Shown: positions 36,193 to 45,422 of the stretch, one piece after another
How positions within the stretch are numbered: position 1 is the stretch's first letter
Layout: each line of letters opens with the position of its first letter
From: CAYNRE01 sp964399535
Lineage (GTDB): Bacteria; Planctomycetota; Planctomycetia; Pirellulales; CAYNRE01
NCBI GenBank assembly: GCA_964399535.1
Contig: CAYNRE010000058.1
Location: 124,001 to 188,000 of the forward strand
Direction: 5' to 3'
DNA: 64,000 bases
Made by a program: the position numbers and the translations under genes
The notes under the pieces: generated by a model
Told to the model about the DNA's origin: nothing
The model's input: only the letters and a program-made list of their open reading frames with translations
The model's database searches: none

Positions 36193-37866
36193 CTAGTGTT
36201 GCAGTTTCTTGTAGCGGAAGCGGTGGGGTTGGTCCGCCTCCATGCCCAACCGCTCGCGGCGCTGCTGCTCGTAGGTCTGGAAGTTTCCCTCGCACCAGTG
36301 CACGTAGCCGTCTCCCTCGAAAGCCAGGATGTGGGTCGCCACCCGGTCGAGAAACCAGCGGTCGTGGCTGATTACCACCACGCATCCGGCATAGTTCGAG
36401 ATGGCCTCTTCCAGGGCCCTCAGGGTGTCCACGTCCAGGTCGTTGGTCGGTTCGTCCAAAAGCAACACGTTCGATCCACGCCGCAGCAGCTTGGCCAGGT
36501 GCACCCGGTTACGTTCGCCGCCCGAAAGGGTGCCCACCTTTTTCTGTTGATCCTGGCCTTGAAAGTTGAACCGAGCCACATAGGCGCGCGAATTGATTTT
36601 CCGGCCGCCCATTTCGATGGTGTCGTGGTCGCCGGAAATTTCCTCGTAAACGGTTTTCTCGCTTTCCAGAGCATCGCGATTCTGGTCCACGTAGCCCAGT
36701 TCCACCGTGGGGCCCACGCGCAGCTCGCCCTGGTCGGGCTGTTCCTCGCCCACGATCATGCGAAACAGCGTGGTCTTGCCGGCCCCGTTGGGGCCGATAA
36801 TGCCCACGATGCCGCCGGCCGGCAGGCGGAAGCTCAGGTTGTCGATCAAGACCCGGTCGCCAAAGCCCTTGGTCAGGTTCTTGGCCTCGATTACCAGCTC
36901 GCCCAGGTGCTTGCCGTTGGGAATTTGAATCTCGAATTCGTCGAGCTTCTCGCGAAACTGCTCGGCGGCCATCTGCTCGTAGGCCGCCAGGCGGGCCTTG
37001 TTCTTGGCCTGCCGGGCGCGGGGGGCCATGCGCACCCATTCCAGTTCGCGATCGAGCGTCTTCTGCCGGGCCGTGGCCTGCTTCTCTTCCACGGCCAGGC
37101 GTGCCCTCTTCTGTTCGAGCCAGGAGGTGTAGTTCCCCTCGAAGGGAATGCCCCGGCCACGGTCGAGCTCAAGAATCCAGCCCGCCACGTTATCGAGGAA
37201 GTACCGGTCGTGGGTCACCGCCACCACGGTGCCGGTATAGTCCTGCAAGTGCCGCTCGAGCCAGTTCACGCTCTCGGCGTCGAGGTGGTTGGTCGGCTCG
37301 TCGAGCAGGAGCAAGTCGGGCCGCTCGAGCAGAATCTTGCAAAGCGCTACCCGGCGCCGCTCGCCCCCAGAGAGCGTGGAAACGTCGGCGTCGCCAGGGG
37401 GCAGGTTCATCGCGTCCATCGCAATTTCCACCTGGCGGTCCAGGTCCCAGGCCCCCCGCAGCTCGATCTCGTCCTGTACGCGGGCCTGTTCCTCGAGCAA
37501 CTTTTCCATCGCTTCGGGTTCCATCGGCTCGCCCAGGCGATTGTTGATCTCCTCAAACTTGGCCAGCAAAGCCCGGGTGGCGTGGACCGCCTCTTCGACG
37601 TTGCCCAGTACATCTTTGTCGGGGTTGAGCTGCGGCTCTTGCGACAGGTACCCCACGCTGAATCCATCGGTCAGCCGGGCCTCGCCCTCGAAATCGCGAT
37701 CGATTCCCCCCATGATCCGCAGCAGGGTGCTCTTGCCCGAGCCGTTGCGCCCCAGCACGCCGATCTTGGCGCCGGGGTAGAAGGCCAGCCAGATGTTCTT
37801 GAGCACTTCGCGTTGGCCGTGCTTCTTGGTCAGTTCCGCGATTTGGTAAATGTATTGACGGCTCAT
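36193..37866 (-). CDS. ettA: ABC-F translation factor EttA
   Basis: A 557-residue ABC-F ATPase, energy-dependent translational throttle A, which binds the ribosomal E site and couples translation to energy state. Two ABC domains are complete: Walker A LGRNGSGKST (residues ~38-47) and GPNGAGKTT (~348), signatures LSGGERRRVAL and LSGGERNRVHL, and Walker B LLLLDEPTNHLD and LLLDEPTNDLD. Between them is the linker with the arm that contacts tRNA (KQATARQKTLDRELEW). The first residues MSRQYIYQIAELTKKHG match EttA orthologues. The length is exactly typical. Confidence 0.95.
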   Translation of the reverse strand: MSRQYIYQIAELTKKHGQREVLKNIWLAFYPGAKIGVLGRNGSGKSTLLRIMGGIDRDFEGEARLTDGFSVGYLSQEPQLNPDKDVLGNVEEAVHATRALLAKFEEINNRLGEPMEPEAMEKLLEEQARVQDEIELRGAWDLDRQVEIAMDAMNLPPGDADVSTLSGGERRRVALCKILLERPDLLLLDEPTNHLDAESVNWLERHLQDYTGTVVAVTHDRYFLDNVAGWILELDRGRGIPFEGNYTSWLEQKRARLAVEEKQATARQKTLDRELEWVRMAPRARQAKNKARLAAYEQMAAEQFREKLDEFEIQIPNGKHLGELVIEAKNLTKGFGDRVLIDNLSFRLPAGGIVGIIGPNGAGKTTLFRMIVGEEQPDQGELRVGPTVELGYVDQNRDALESEKTVYEEISGDHDTIEMGGRKINSRAYVARFNFQGQDQQKKVGTLSGGERNRVHLAKLLRRGSNVLLLDEPTNDLDVDTLRALEEAISNYAGCVVVISHDRWFLDRVATHILAFEGDGYVHWCEGNFQTYEQQRRERLGMEADQPHRFRYKKLQH

Positions 37867-37970
37867 GGGCCGAAATCCTTCAAGTTCCAGGGGTCAAAAG
37901 GCAACCGAGCGCCACGCGGCGCAAGTCGCCCGGTGCGGAAGCCGCCGCGCGCCGCTTGGGCACGAGCAGG

Positions 37971-39572
37971 CTATTCCCATTCGATGGTAGCGGGGGGCTT
38001 CGAGCTGATGTCGTACACCACCCGGTTGACGCCGGAGACCTCGTTGATGATCCGGGTCGAGATGTGCGCCAGCAACTCGTGGGGCAGGCGGCTCCAGTCC
38101 GCGGTCATGAAGTCGTCGGTGTCGATCGAACGGACCGCGATCGCGTCTTGATAGGTTCGCTCGTCGCCCATGACGCCCACGCTTTTGACCGGCAGCAGCA
38201 CGGCGAAGGTTTGCGAAGTCTTGCGGTACAACCCGGCCGCGCGCAACTCGCCCACCACGATGGCGTCGGCCTGCCGCAAACGCTCGAGCCGCTCGCGGGT
38301 AACTTCCCCCAGGCAGCGCACCGCCAGGCCGGGCCCTGGAAACGGGTGCCGCCAGACGATTTCCTCGGGCAAACCCAGGGCCAGCCCCAGGCTGCGCACC
38401 TCATCCTTGAACAAGTCGCGGAGCGGTTCGATCAGCTCAAAACCCAACTCGGCGGGGAGCCCACCCACGTTGTGGTGCAGCTTGATCGTGGCCGCCGGCC
38501 CATCGGGCGAGGCCCCGCTTTCGATTACGTCGGGGTAAAGCGTGCCCTGGGCCAGGAAGTGGGCGTCTTCGATCCGCTGGGCTTCCTCGCGGAAACACTC
38601 GATAAAGGCGTGGCCGATCCGCCGTCGCTTTTCCTGGGGCTCGGTCACCCCGGCCAACACCTTCAGAAAGCGATCCTCAGCTTCGACCACGTGCAGGTCC
38701 GTGCGAAAATGGCCGGTGAATTCTCCGATGACGGCCTGGGCCTCGTCCTGCCTGAGTAGCCCATTGTCGACCAGAATGCAGGATAGCTGCGCCCCCACCG
38801 CCCGATAGATCAGGGCGGCAACCACCGAGGAATCGACCCCACCCGAGAGCCCGCAGATCACGCGGCGGTTGCCCACGCGGGCCTTGATATCGGCGATGGT
38901 TTGGGCGGCGAAATCCTCAAGCCGCCAGGTTCCCTGGCATCCGCAAATGTGTTTGACAAAGTTGCCCAAAATCTGCGAACCGACCGGGGTGTGGGTCACC
39001 TCGGGATGAAACTGCAGCCCGTAGATCGGCAAACTGCGGTGGGCCGCCGCCGCAAAGGGGCAAGTGGGGGTATCGGCCAGCGGCACGAACGACTCGGCCA
39101 ACTGGCGAACCTGGTCGCCGTGGCTCATCCAGACATCGCTTTCGGCCGGCAGCCCCGAAAGCAGCGGGTGGTCGGCCCGGAAATGACAGCGGGCCCGGCC
39201 GTATTCGCGGGCCTCGGCCCGGTCGACCTGGCCACCCAGCGAAATGCAAGCCAGTTGTAGTCCGTAGCAGATGCCCAAGATCGGAATGCCCAGTTGGAAC
39301 AGTTCGGGATCGCAACGGGGCGCCCCCGGGTCGTAGACGCTGGAAGGTCCGCCCGAGAGGATCAGCCCCTTGGGGGCGATTTCGCGAACCCGCCGGGGGG
39401 TGATGTCGTGCCGCACGATTTCGCAGTACACATGTTGCTCGCGCACCCGGCGGGCAATGAGCTGGGCATATTGCGAGCCGAAATCGAGGACCAGCACCTT
39501 CTCGTGCGCTACGCGGTCGGCGACCGAGGGGGGAGTTGCGACGTCGGGCGTGGCGGCGGTGGGGGGAGTCAT
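37971..39572 (-). CDS. guaA: GMP synthase (glutamine-hydrolysing)
   Basis: A 533-residue GMP synthase, converting XMP plus glutamine and ATP to GMP in purine synthesis. The N-terminal glutaminase carries LGICYGLQLAC with nucleophile Cys at residue 102, and its His/Glu in LQFHPEVTH. The ATP-pyrophosphatase domain has the P-loop GLSGGVDSSV near 240. The C-terminal dimerisation domain ends with DISSKPPATIEWE, as in the family. A longer frame reaches 39677, but ATG 39572 is preferred; the ~25 residues before LVLDFGSQY are Pro/Thr-rich and probably disordered. It lies 104 bp upstream of ettA in the same direction. Confidence 0.94.
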   Translation of the reverse strand: MTPPTAATPDVATPPSVADRVAHEKVLVLDFGSQYAQLIARRVREQHVYCEIVRHDITPRRVREIAPKGLILSGGPSSVYDPGAPRCDPELFQLGIPILGICYGLQLACISLGGQVDRAEAREYGRARCHFRADHPLLSGLPAESDVWMSHGDQVRQLAESFVPLADTPTCPFAAAAHRSLPIYGLQFHPEVTHTPVGSQILGNFVKHICGCQGTWRLEDFAAQTIADIKARVGNRRVICGLSGGVDSSVVAALIYRAVGAQLSCILVDNGLLRQDEAQAVIGEFTGHFRTDLHVVEAEDRFLKVLAGVTEPQEKRRRIGHAFIECFREEAQRIEDAHFLAQGTLYPDVIESGASPDGPAATIKLHHNVGGLPAELGFELIEPLRDLFKDEVRSLGLALGLPEEIVWRHPFPGPGLAVRCLGEVTRERLERLRQADAIVVGELRAAGLYRKTSQTFAVLLPVKSVGVMGDERTYQDAIAVRSIDTDDFMTADWSRLPHELLAHISTRIINEVSGVNRVVYDISSKPPATIEWE

Positions 39573-39804
39573 TGGGCTAGGTTCGGCTGTGGGAAACCGC
39601 GGATTATAGAGACCGGCCGGTTTTTCGCCTAGCAGGGTGCCGGGGGGGACAGGAAACGCCAGGGCACCAGGGCGCAAAACCGCAAGGCGGCAACGGGGGC
39701 AACGAATGTCGGACGGAGCGTGGGGAAAGGGAGAATATCAGTCGGGGAGTAAGGGGAAGAATGTCGGACGGGCAGTAGCGCGCAAGGGCGGTGAACCACA
39801 AGGG

Positions 39805-39971
39805 CTAACAGCCCGTTGAAGGTTTCATCGGGCTGCGTTATGGCAGGGACGCGATGCCAGAATAGCGACGTAAGTCGTTATTCTGCGAGCCGCGACGAGC
39901 TTTGCTCGGCGCTTGGCGAGGTTGAAAGAGGTTGAAATAGGCCACGAGGGCATATTTCAACGGACTGCTAA
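39805..39971. repeat. Hairpin-rich element with terminal inverted repeat (MITE-like)
   Basis: Outer arms ctaacagcccgttgaa (39805-39820) and ttcaacggactgctaa (39956-39971) pair at 13 of 16 positions. Inside are tggca...tgcca (39841-39859), a 10-bp hairpin gaatagcgac/gtcgttattc at 39860-39883 (9 of 10 paired), cgagc-ttt-gctcg near 39896-39908, and a perfect 9-bp stem gttgaaata/tatttcaac at 39931-39961 that overlaps the right arm. No transposase is present. Confidence 0.5.
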
Positions 39972-40110
39972 ATGAGCCATCGAGGAATCGGTGTAACGCT
40001 TGCGTGGGCCGCCGCGGCTCTGGGGCCGTGACGCCGCGGCCGTGGCTGCGCGACGTCACGGCCTTGGTTCAGCTCAGCATCCCCGCGGCTCCTCAGAAAG
40101 CGATTTCCAG

Positions 40111-40167
40111 TCCCCCCAAGGCAAGTTCCCCCAAGGCAAGGCCCCCCGAGGCAAGGCCCCCCAAGGG
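40111..40167. repeat. 15-bp tandem repeat, about 3.8 copies
   Basis: A G/C-rich unit of 15 bp ending in aaggcaag repeats with small variation: tccccccaaggcaag, ttcccccaaggcaag, gccccccgaggcaag and a partial fourth copy. It lies in non-coding DNA about 130 bp before surE. Replication slippage is the likely origin. Confidence 0.85.
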
Positions 40168-40296
40168 TGGTTGTCGACGCTCGCCGCCCCCGGCTACAGT
40201 ACCGCGTTTGAAGGGCCCCTCCAGGGGTTGGCGACCACCGCGGTTCAATAACACCGCGGCGCGGCACGCCCATCACCTCGCTTGGCGAGTATCTCA

Positions 40297-41058
40297 GTGC
40301 GTATTCTGCTCACCAACGACGACGGGGTTTACGCTCCGGGCCTGGCGGCCCTGGAACGCGCCCTGCTGGCGCTTGGCCAGGTTACGGTGGTTGCCCCCGC
40401 CACTGAGCAAAGCGGCGTGGGCCACTCGATTACCTTTCTCACCCCGTTGGTGGCGCAAGAGGTTTGGCAAGGCGACCGCCAGCGCGGCTGGGCCGTGGAA
40501 GGCAGCCCTGCCGATTGCGTCAAGCTCGGCGTGTTCGAGTTCTGCGGAGGCCGCCCCGACTTGGTCGTGAGCGGGATCAACGGCGGGCTCAACGCGGGCA
40601 TCAACGTGCTGTACTCGGGCACGGTAGCCGCCGCGATCGAAGGAGCGTTTTTCGAGATCACCAGTTTCGCTGTTTCGCTGCAATACGATCCGCATGCCGA
40701 CTTCGACCGGGCCGCCGATCTGGCTCGCCAGATTATCGCTCAGGTGCTGGCCGCCAAGGGGCCCGAGCCGCAGCTCTACAATTTGAATTTCCCGCTGGCG
40801 GCGCTCGCGGGCTCCCCCTCGGTCAAGGTCGTGCCGATGGGCGTGGCCCGCTGGGGCGAACAATTCGAAAAGCGCCGCGACCCCCGCGGGCGCAGTTACT
40901 ACTGGGCCACCAACGAGCCTCCGCCGCCCGAGGGACCGCAGGAAACCGATCTCTCGGCGCTGCAGAAGGGCCACATTACGTTGACCCCGTTGGATTTCGA
41001 CCTGACCAAACACCAACTTGTGCCCGCGATGCGTGATTGGCGGCTCGAGTTGCGGTAA
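40297..41058 (+). CDS. surE: 5'-nucleotidase SurE
   Basis: A 253-residue SurE nucleoside monophosphate phosphatase, a survival protein. The family signature opens at once: MRILLTNDDGVYAPGL, carrying the metal-binding DD pair, then EQSGVGHSIT and GSPADCVKLG, and SGINGGLNAG with the metal-binding Asn. The start used is GTG 40297, giving the canonical MRILLTNDD; a TTG at 40282 would add five residues. Length is typical. It lies right of a structured gene-free region. Confidence 0.92.
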   Translation: MRILLTNDDGVYAPGLAALERALLALGQVTVVAPATEQSGVGHSITFLTPLVAQEVWQGDRQRGWAVEGSPADCVKLGVFEFCGGRPDLVVSGINGGLNAGINVLYSGTVAAAIEGAFFEITSFAVSLQYDPHADFDRAADLARQIIAQVLAAKGPEPQLYNLNFPLAALAGSPSVKVVPMGVARWGEQFEKRRDPRGRSYYWATNEPPPPEGPQETDLSALQKGHITLTPLDFDLTKHQLVPAMRDWRLELR

Positions 41059-41165
41059 GCTCGGCAAATGCCGCCAGGGGCGCACGGCCACGGGGCGCAC
41101 TCACCGCGAAACTCGCGGAGAGGCACGAACCGGGGCCCACGATGAACTCGAAATAAGGTGCCGTG

Positions 41166-41765
41166 ATGCGTACTCTCGCGCGGAGTTGGCCCTGGCTGCT
41201 GGTGGTTTTGGCTGGCTGCGGCGACGGCGGATCAGAGACCGCCCGGCCCTCCAGCGAGGCCGCCAAAGACCTGGCCCGGTTGTTGCCTCCGAGCGCGCAG
41301 CCTGCTCAGCAGCCCCCGCTGGCCCCCGCGGCTTCTCCGGCGCCGCCGAATTCGGCCCCGACGGCGACTGCGGTGCCCGCACCGGCAGTGCCTGTACCAG
41401 CAGTGCCCGCACCAGCGGCGCCCACCGCCGTGGCCCCCACCCAGGCGACGCCTGCCGAAACCGAGCGCGAGGCCGCCCGCGCCGGCGTGGGCGAAAAGGG
41501 GAAGTCGCTCGAATTCCGGCTGGGTCAAACCGCGGCCAAGGCCTACTTCCAAGCCCGGGAACGAATCGTTTTCGAGATTCAGATTCCCGAGGCGATGAAG
41601 CTCTACAAGGCCACCAACGGCTACGCGCCCCGCTCGCAAGAGGAGTTCGAGCGCGACATACTCCAGGCCAACCAGATCACCCTGCCCCGGCTTCCGCCCA
41701 ACCACCGCTATGTGTACAGCCCCGAGGATGAAGACCTGTTCGTCGAGCACCCCCAGGGGCAATAG
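41166..41765 (+). CDS. Putative lipoprotein with Pro/Ala/Val repeat linker
   Basis: A 199-residue predicted lipoprotein; signal MRTLARSWPWLLVVLAGC gives lipobox Cys at 18. Residues ~35-105 are a Pro/Ala/Val-rich linker, part of which (VPAPA, VPVPA, VPAPA) is encoded by a 15-bp DNA repeat. The C-terminal ~75 residues are a more ordered domain (AMKLYKATNGYAPRSQEEFERDIL...). No family is recognised. A GTG at 41163 precedes ATG 41166 and both are possible. It follows surE by ~107 bp in the same direction. Confidence 0.7.
   Translation: MRTLARSWPWLLVVLAGCGDGGSETARPSSEAAKDLARLLPPSAQPAQQPPLAPAASPAPPNSAPTATAVPAPAVPVPAVPAPAAPTAVAPTQATPAETEREAARAGVGEKGKSLEFRLGQTAAKAYFQARERIVFEIQIPEAMKLYKATNGYAPRSQEEFERDILQANQITLPRLPPNHRYVYSPEDEDLFVEHPQGQ
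41373..41417 (+). repeat. 15-bp coding repeat, three copies
   Basis: Three diverged copies of gtgcccgcaccggca lie in frame inside the lipoprotein gene and encode VPAPA, VPVPA and VPAPA. They mark the linker as slippage-prone. Confidence 0.75.
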
Positions 41766-42328
41766 CCAAGGCCAGATCCGGCGATAAGACTTGCTGGAAC
41801 CCGTTTTATGGTTTCAAGTTAGGGCCATTTCTTCCGTTCTGGAAGTGACTCGGGAATCAAGTCTTTTGGGGCTCGCCCGGTCGGCCGCCCCGTGTTGCGT
41901 CTTCACTACGCGCGTTGTCCGGCGGCAACACGCGCTGGGAAAGCCCCAACCCGTTGGGCGGAAATCGGCGGACGGCGTGAGCTGCGGGCCGTGACAGCCA
42001 CTAGCCTGGCAATTACGCTGAAAAACAGGCTCTGGACCCTGCCAGCGCATCGGTTCGCCCGGCTTCGAGCCACGGCTTCGCGTGGGGCTTCCCCGGGCCT
42101 TGGCACGGGCCTTGCCTCGCTCATCCAACAACAGATTCAACCGCTAAACCAATCGCGGGTACTCGAGGCGACCCCGCTCGCTCGAGCCCCCCGCACTGCC
42201 ACTTCCCCGGCCGGCGAGGGCACCCGGTCAGCCGGCCAGGGGATTCGGTCGCCGCGAAGATTCCTGTCACCGCCCTCCCTGCCCACGTCTCGTCGATCCG
42301 CACGCACTCCTCTCCCCAGGTCTCTGCC
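41766..42328. other. Intergenic region, no gene called
   Basis: 563 bp with frames of poor quality on both strands. It contains a perfect 8-bp inverted repeat CGTGTTGC (41891-41898) / GCAACACG (41925-41932) and several short hairpins near 42070. It could be a decayed or dispersed repeat; nothing in it supports a gene. Confidence 0.4.
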
Positions 42329-42613
42329 ATGCGAAGCTTTACCTACCTGTTCGGCGCTTGCCTGCTGTTGCTCACTGGTTGCCCCGCGTTCGGCGGAAGC
42401 TGGGTTTTTCAGCGGTCGTACTACTCGCACCAGCCGACGCAGCGGGTGCAGATTGGTCCCCGTTCGCACGGCGGGCCGTACTACACCCGGGCCCAGGGCG
42501 AGTATGTGCGGACCGGCATGCGGCAGGTGTACAGCTCGATCCAAATTCCGGGCAGCGGCTCGGACAACCTCTGGGTCTGGGAAAGCTGGGTGCAGCCCGG
42601 CTCGCAGCGTTGA
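42329..42613 (+). CDS. Small putative lipoprotein
   Basis: A 94-residue protein with signal MRSFTYLFGACLLLLTGC (lipobox Cys 18). The mature ~75 residues are aromatic and polar, rich in Tyr, Gln, Ser and Trp (WVFQRSYYSHQP, LWVWESWVQPG), so it may be a small beta-rich surface protein. No family is recognised. It stands alone after a 563-bp gap and ends 60 bp before the convergent minus-strand pair. Confidence 0.62.
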   Translation: MRSFTYLFGACLLLLTGCPAFGGSWVFQRSYYSHQPTQRVQIGPRSHGGPYYTRAQGEYVRTGMRQVYSSIQIPGSGSDNLWVWESWVQPGSQR

Positions 42614-42673
42614 ACGTCGCTGGCAGTTTCGGCGGCCAGTTGCCGGAAACCGGGCACCCCGAACGTGGCCCGG

Positions 42674-43207
42674 CTACTTGGCCGGAATCAGTTCGCGGTC
42701 TTCGTAGCCGGTCATGACCCAACCCTGCGAGCGGCGCTCGAAGAATACCCGGAACCGCCGCACGAAATGATCGTAGGGGGCCTGGCCTCGGCGATCTTCC
42801 AGGACGAGCGTGCCCACGAAGTCGGCTTCGGCCTTCGGTACCGATCCGCCGCTGGACACGCTCACCTGTAGCCCGCGGATTTCGGCGGCCTCGACCTTGA
42901 AATCGGCCAGTGCCTGTTGGGCCCTGGCCTGAATGGGTCCGGCCTCGGGAGCCAGGTAGGCCAGAATGGCGTTCAGGTCGTTGGCCTCCAGAGCGTCGGC
43001 CACGGCGTAGAGGGTGTGCTCCACCTGCTCGCGGTCGGTCACTACCAGCCGTTCCAGGGCTACGCCGCCCAGCGTCAGCAGCGCTACGCCCCCCATGGCG
43101 GCCAGCACAACGGCTCGCCCAGTCTGGTAGAACACCACGCCGAGCAGGCCGAGCATCAGGCCCCCGGCGGCCAAAATCAGGGTAGGGTCTTCGAGCAACT
43201 GGCTCAT
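42674..43207 (-). CDS. Hypothetical membrane protein with NTF2-like domain
   Basis: A 177-residue protein. The first ~60 residues hold two transmembrane helices; the rest resembles an NTF2/SnoaL-like fold (ADALEANDLNAILAYLAPEA, then ADFVGTLVLEDRRG, RFRVFFERRSQGWVMTG). Such domains often bind small ligands or have structural roles. Its start overlaps the stop of the next upstream gene (ATGA at 43204-43207), so the pair is probably an operon. Confidence 0.7.
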   Translation of the reverse strand: MSQLLEDPTLILAAGGLMLGLLGVVFYQTGRAVVLAAMGGVALLTLGGVALERLVVTDREQVEHTLYAVADALEANDLNAILAYLAPEAGPIQARAQQALADFKVEAAEIRGLQVSVSSGGSVPKAEADFVGTLVLEDRRGQAPYDHFVRRFRVFFERRSQGWVMTGYEDRELIPAK

Positions 43208-43617
43208 ACCCGGTTAGCCCCCTGATCGTGGTGGACGATCGGCTGAGCGGGAGTCGAACCCGAGCCGCTCACCCGCGTGGACTGGCGGTCGCGAAGGAGC
43301 CGATAGCTGGACCAGAGCGCGACTGCACAGAGCACAACGCCCAGCGGCGCCAGGGTGGAACGAATCGATTCCGGGGCCAACTGGTTGCTTTCCCCGGGGC
43401 GCACCTCGGGCTCGAACTCGGTTGAGCCGGCCTGGTCCCGGGCCCGCCAGGCGTCGACCCGGTGCTCGAACCGGTTTTCGAGCCGAGCCTGGCGTCGCAG
43501 GTACTTAGGGCCGATCGCCGTCAGGGCCACCAGCGCCGCCGCCGAAAACACGCAGAGCCAGAACCAGGGAGAATCGGCCAGGCTATTCGCCGGCCGGGGG
43601 GGCAGCGGTGCGTTCAC
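43204..43617 (-). CDS. Hypothetical two-helix membrane protein
   Basis: A 137-residue protein with helices near residues ~17-40 and ~90-110 and a charged middle. A GTG at 43617 is preferred, since an aaggga site lies upstream in minus-strand orientation and no ATG exists close by; longer frames run antisense through the enolase. It is the first gene of a pair (4-bp overlap with the NTF2-like gene). Function is unknown. A tRNA-like GTTCGA motif within it was examined and rejected. Confidence 0.55.
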   Translation of the reverse strand: MNAPLPPRPANSLADSPWFWLCVFSAAALVALTAIGPKYLRRQARLENRFEHRVDAWRARDQAGSTEFEPEVRPGESNQLAPESIRSTLAPLGVVLCAVALWSSYRLLRDRQSTRVSGSGSTPAQPIVHHDQGANRV

Positions 43618-43843
43618 CGTCGGGCTCTCCCTTGGCTCGTTGGCGGACCCCGGCGCGATCGCGGCAACACCACCCTGCCGGCCGGCAGGATTTGAGGCGC
43701 CGGAGGGCCGAGTGCATCGCCCACCCTTATTCTCGTAGGGTTGGCGATGCGCGATCACCGAACACACAAGTGGTTCAGCGGTAAGCCAATCGCGCGTGCC
43801 CAGCCTGGTCGCGTCGACCCCAGCACCTGGCAGTGACCGAGCC

Positions 43844-45136
43844 CTAGCAGCCCGCGGGGCGGTAACGCAGGGTCGGCCCGGCGAATTCGGCCGTTTCGCC
43901 CAGCGCTTCTTCGATCCGCAGCAACTGATTGTACTTGGCCAGGCGATCGGTGCGACACAGTGAGCCGGTCTTGATCTGGCCCGTGCCCAGCGCCACGGCC
44001 AGATCGGCAATGGTCACATCTTCGGTCTCGCCGCTGCGGTGGCTGGCAATGCTGGTATAGCCATGACGGCCCGCCAGCTTGATCGCCTCGATCGTCTCGG
44101 TGAGGGTGCCGATCTGGTTTACCTTGATCAAAATGCTGTTGGCCACTCCGCGGCGGAAGCCCTCCTGTAAGCGGGCCGTGTTGGTCACGAATAAGTCGTC
44201 GCCCACCAACTGCACGCGGCTTCCCAGTTGGTCGGTCAGCAGCTTCCAGCCATCCCAGTCGTCTTCGCTGCAACCATCTTCGATCGAGACAATGGGGTAC
44301 TGGTTGACCCAGCCGGCCAACAGCTCGACCATTTCGGCCGCTTTAAGCTGGCGTTTGTCGATAGTGTAGAGCTGCTTCTTTTCGTCGAAGAACTCGGTGG
44401 CGGCCACATCCAGGGCGATGGCCACCTGCTTGCCGGGCTGGTAGCCGGCACGCTCGACCGCTTCGAGAATGAGCTTGAGTGCGTCGGCGTTCGAGGGCAG
44501 GTTGGGTGCGAAGCCGCCTTCATCGCCGACCGAGGTGCTCAGCCCCTTGGCCTTGAGCACGCTCTTGAGGTGCTGAAACACCTCGGCGCCGCAACGCAGG
44601 GCGTCGCTAAAGCGCTCGAAGCCCCAGGGCACGATCATGAATTCCTGGACGTCGACGTCGTTGTCGGCGTGTTGGCCACCGTTGAGAATGTTCATCAGCG
44701 GCACCGGCAGCAAATTGGCCGTGGGGCCGCCCAGGTACCGGTACAACGGCAGCTCGCAGTAGGCCGCCGCCGCGTGGGCCGCGGCCAGCGACACGGCCAG
44801 TATGGCGTTGGCCCCCAGGTTTTTCTTATTCGAGGTACCGTCCAGCTCAATCATGCGGCGGTCGAGCGAAACCTGTTCCAGGGCGTCCATGCCCAGCAGT
44901 TCGGCCGCCAGCCGCTCGTTGACGTTTTCCAGGGCCTTTTGCACGCCCCGCCCCAGAAAATGTGTCTGATCGCCGTCGCGCAGCTCCCAGGCCTCGTGAA
45001 TGCCCGTGCTGGCCCCGCTGGGGACCGCGGCACGGCCGTTGGAGCCATCGGCCAGGACCACGTCGACCTCGACCGTGGGGTTTCCGCGGCTGTCCAAAAT
45101 CGCCCGGGCATGAATATCGACGATCGCAGCGTTCAT
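43844..45136 (-). CDS. eno: Enolase
   Basis: A 430-residue enolase (2-phosphoglycerate to phosphoenolpyruvate plus water) in glycolysis. The head is MNAAIVDIHARAILDSRGNPTVEVDV, a near-perfect family start. Mg-binding SIEDGCSEDDW lies near 290, the catalytic Lys in LIKVNQIGTLTETI near 340, and the signature SHRSGETEDVTIADLAVAL near 370. Frame extension to 45259 is not part of the protein. It is monocistronic as far as visible. Confidence 0.95.
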   Translation of the reverse strand: MNAAIVDIHARAILDSRGNPTVEVDVVLADGSNGRAAVPSGASTGIHEAWELRDGDQTHFLGRGVQKALENVNERLAAELLGMDALEQVSLDRRMIELDGTSNKKNLGANAILAVSLAAAHAAAAYCELPLYRYLGGPTANLLPVPLMNILNGGQHADNDVDVQEFMIVPWGFERFSDALRCGAEVFQHLKSVLKAKGLSTSVGDEGGFAPNLPSNADALKLILEAVERAGYQPGKQVAIALDVAATEFFDEKKQLYTIDKRQLKAAEMVELLAGWVNQYPIVSIEDGCSEDDWDGWKLLTDQLGSRVQLVGDDLFVTNTARLQEGFRRGVANSILIKVNQIGTLTETIEAIKLAGRHGYTSIASHRSGETEDVTIADLAVALGTGQIKTGSLCRTDRLAKYNQLLRIEEALGETAEFAGPTLRYRPAGC

Positions 45137-45422
45137 CGGGTGCGCACCTTTTTCAGCAGTGAAGTCGGCAGACTTGCCGGCCGGGCGCTCCTCCAGGGGC
45201 ACTCGAGGCCGGCGGCCGTGGGCCATTGTGCCCGATCGGGGGGCCATTCGACTAGCCATCGCCCCGGGGGCTTACTCGCGCGTCGCCCTGCCGTCTTCCC
45301 CTGGCCAAGGCAGCCGCTACGATGGGGGATTGCGCCCGCGCATCGAGCCGGGCCAATCGATTCGGGGGGGGAAGGAGCCGCCGTAGGAAGCGCGACGCAA
45401 GCCGCGCGGGCCGGGCGACGCC

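Larger units (their letters stand above)
39573..40296. other. Gene-free region with repeats and hairpins
   Basis: 724 bp without a credible gene between guaA (minus) and surE (plus). It contains a cluster of hairpins flanked by an inverted repeat (39805-39971) and a 15-bp tandem repeat (40111-40167). A short sequence, gaatgtcggacgg, also occurs twice near 39705-39775. The two promoters for the diverging genes must lie here, but no clean boxes were identified. Confidence 0.6.

Noticed and set aside
36148..38151. Long open frame on the plus strand across ettA
   Set aside because: It is opposite the well-supported ettA gene, has no conserved motifs, and arises from high-GC codon bias; similar long antisense frames occur opposite the acylase gene, secA-like, enolase, and SBP56 genes.
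41814..42140. Minus-strand 108-codon frame in the 41.8-42.1 kb gap
   Set aside because: No ribosome site, unusual composition rich in Arg/Ser/Pro, and no family match; treated as non-coding.
43226..43290. tRNA-like T-arm (GTTCGA with a short stem) on the minus strand
   Set aside because: One T-stem pair fails and no acceptor, D-arm or anticodon arm could be built; the bases lie inside a coding frame (SGSGSTPAQP).
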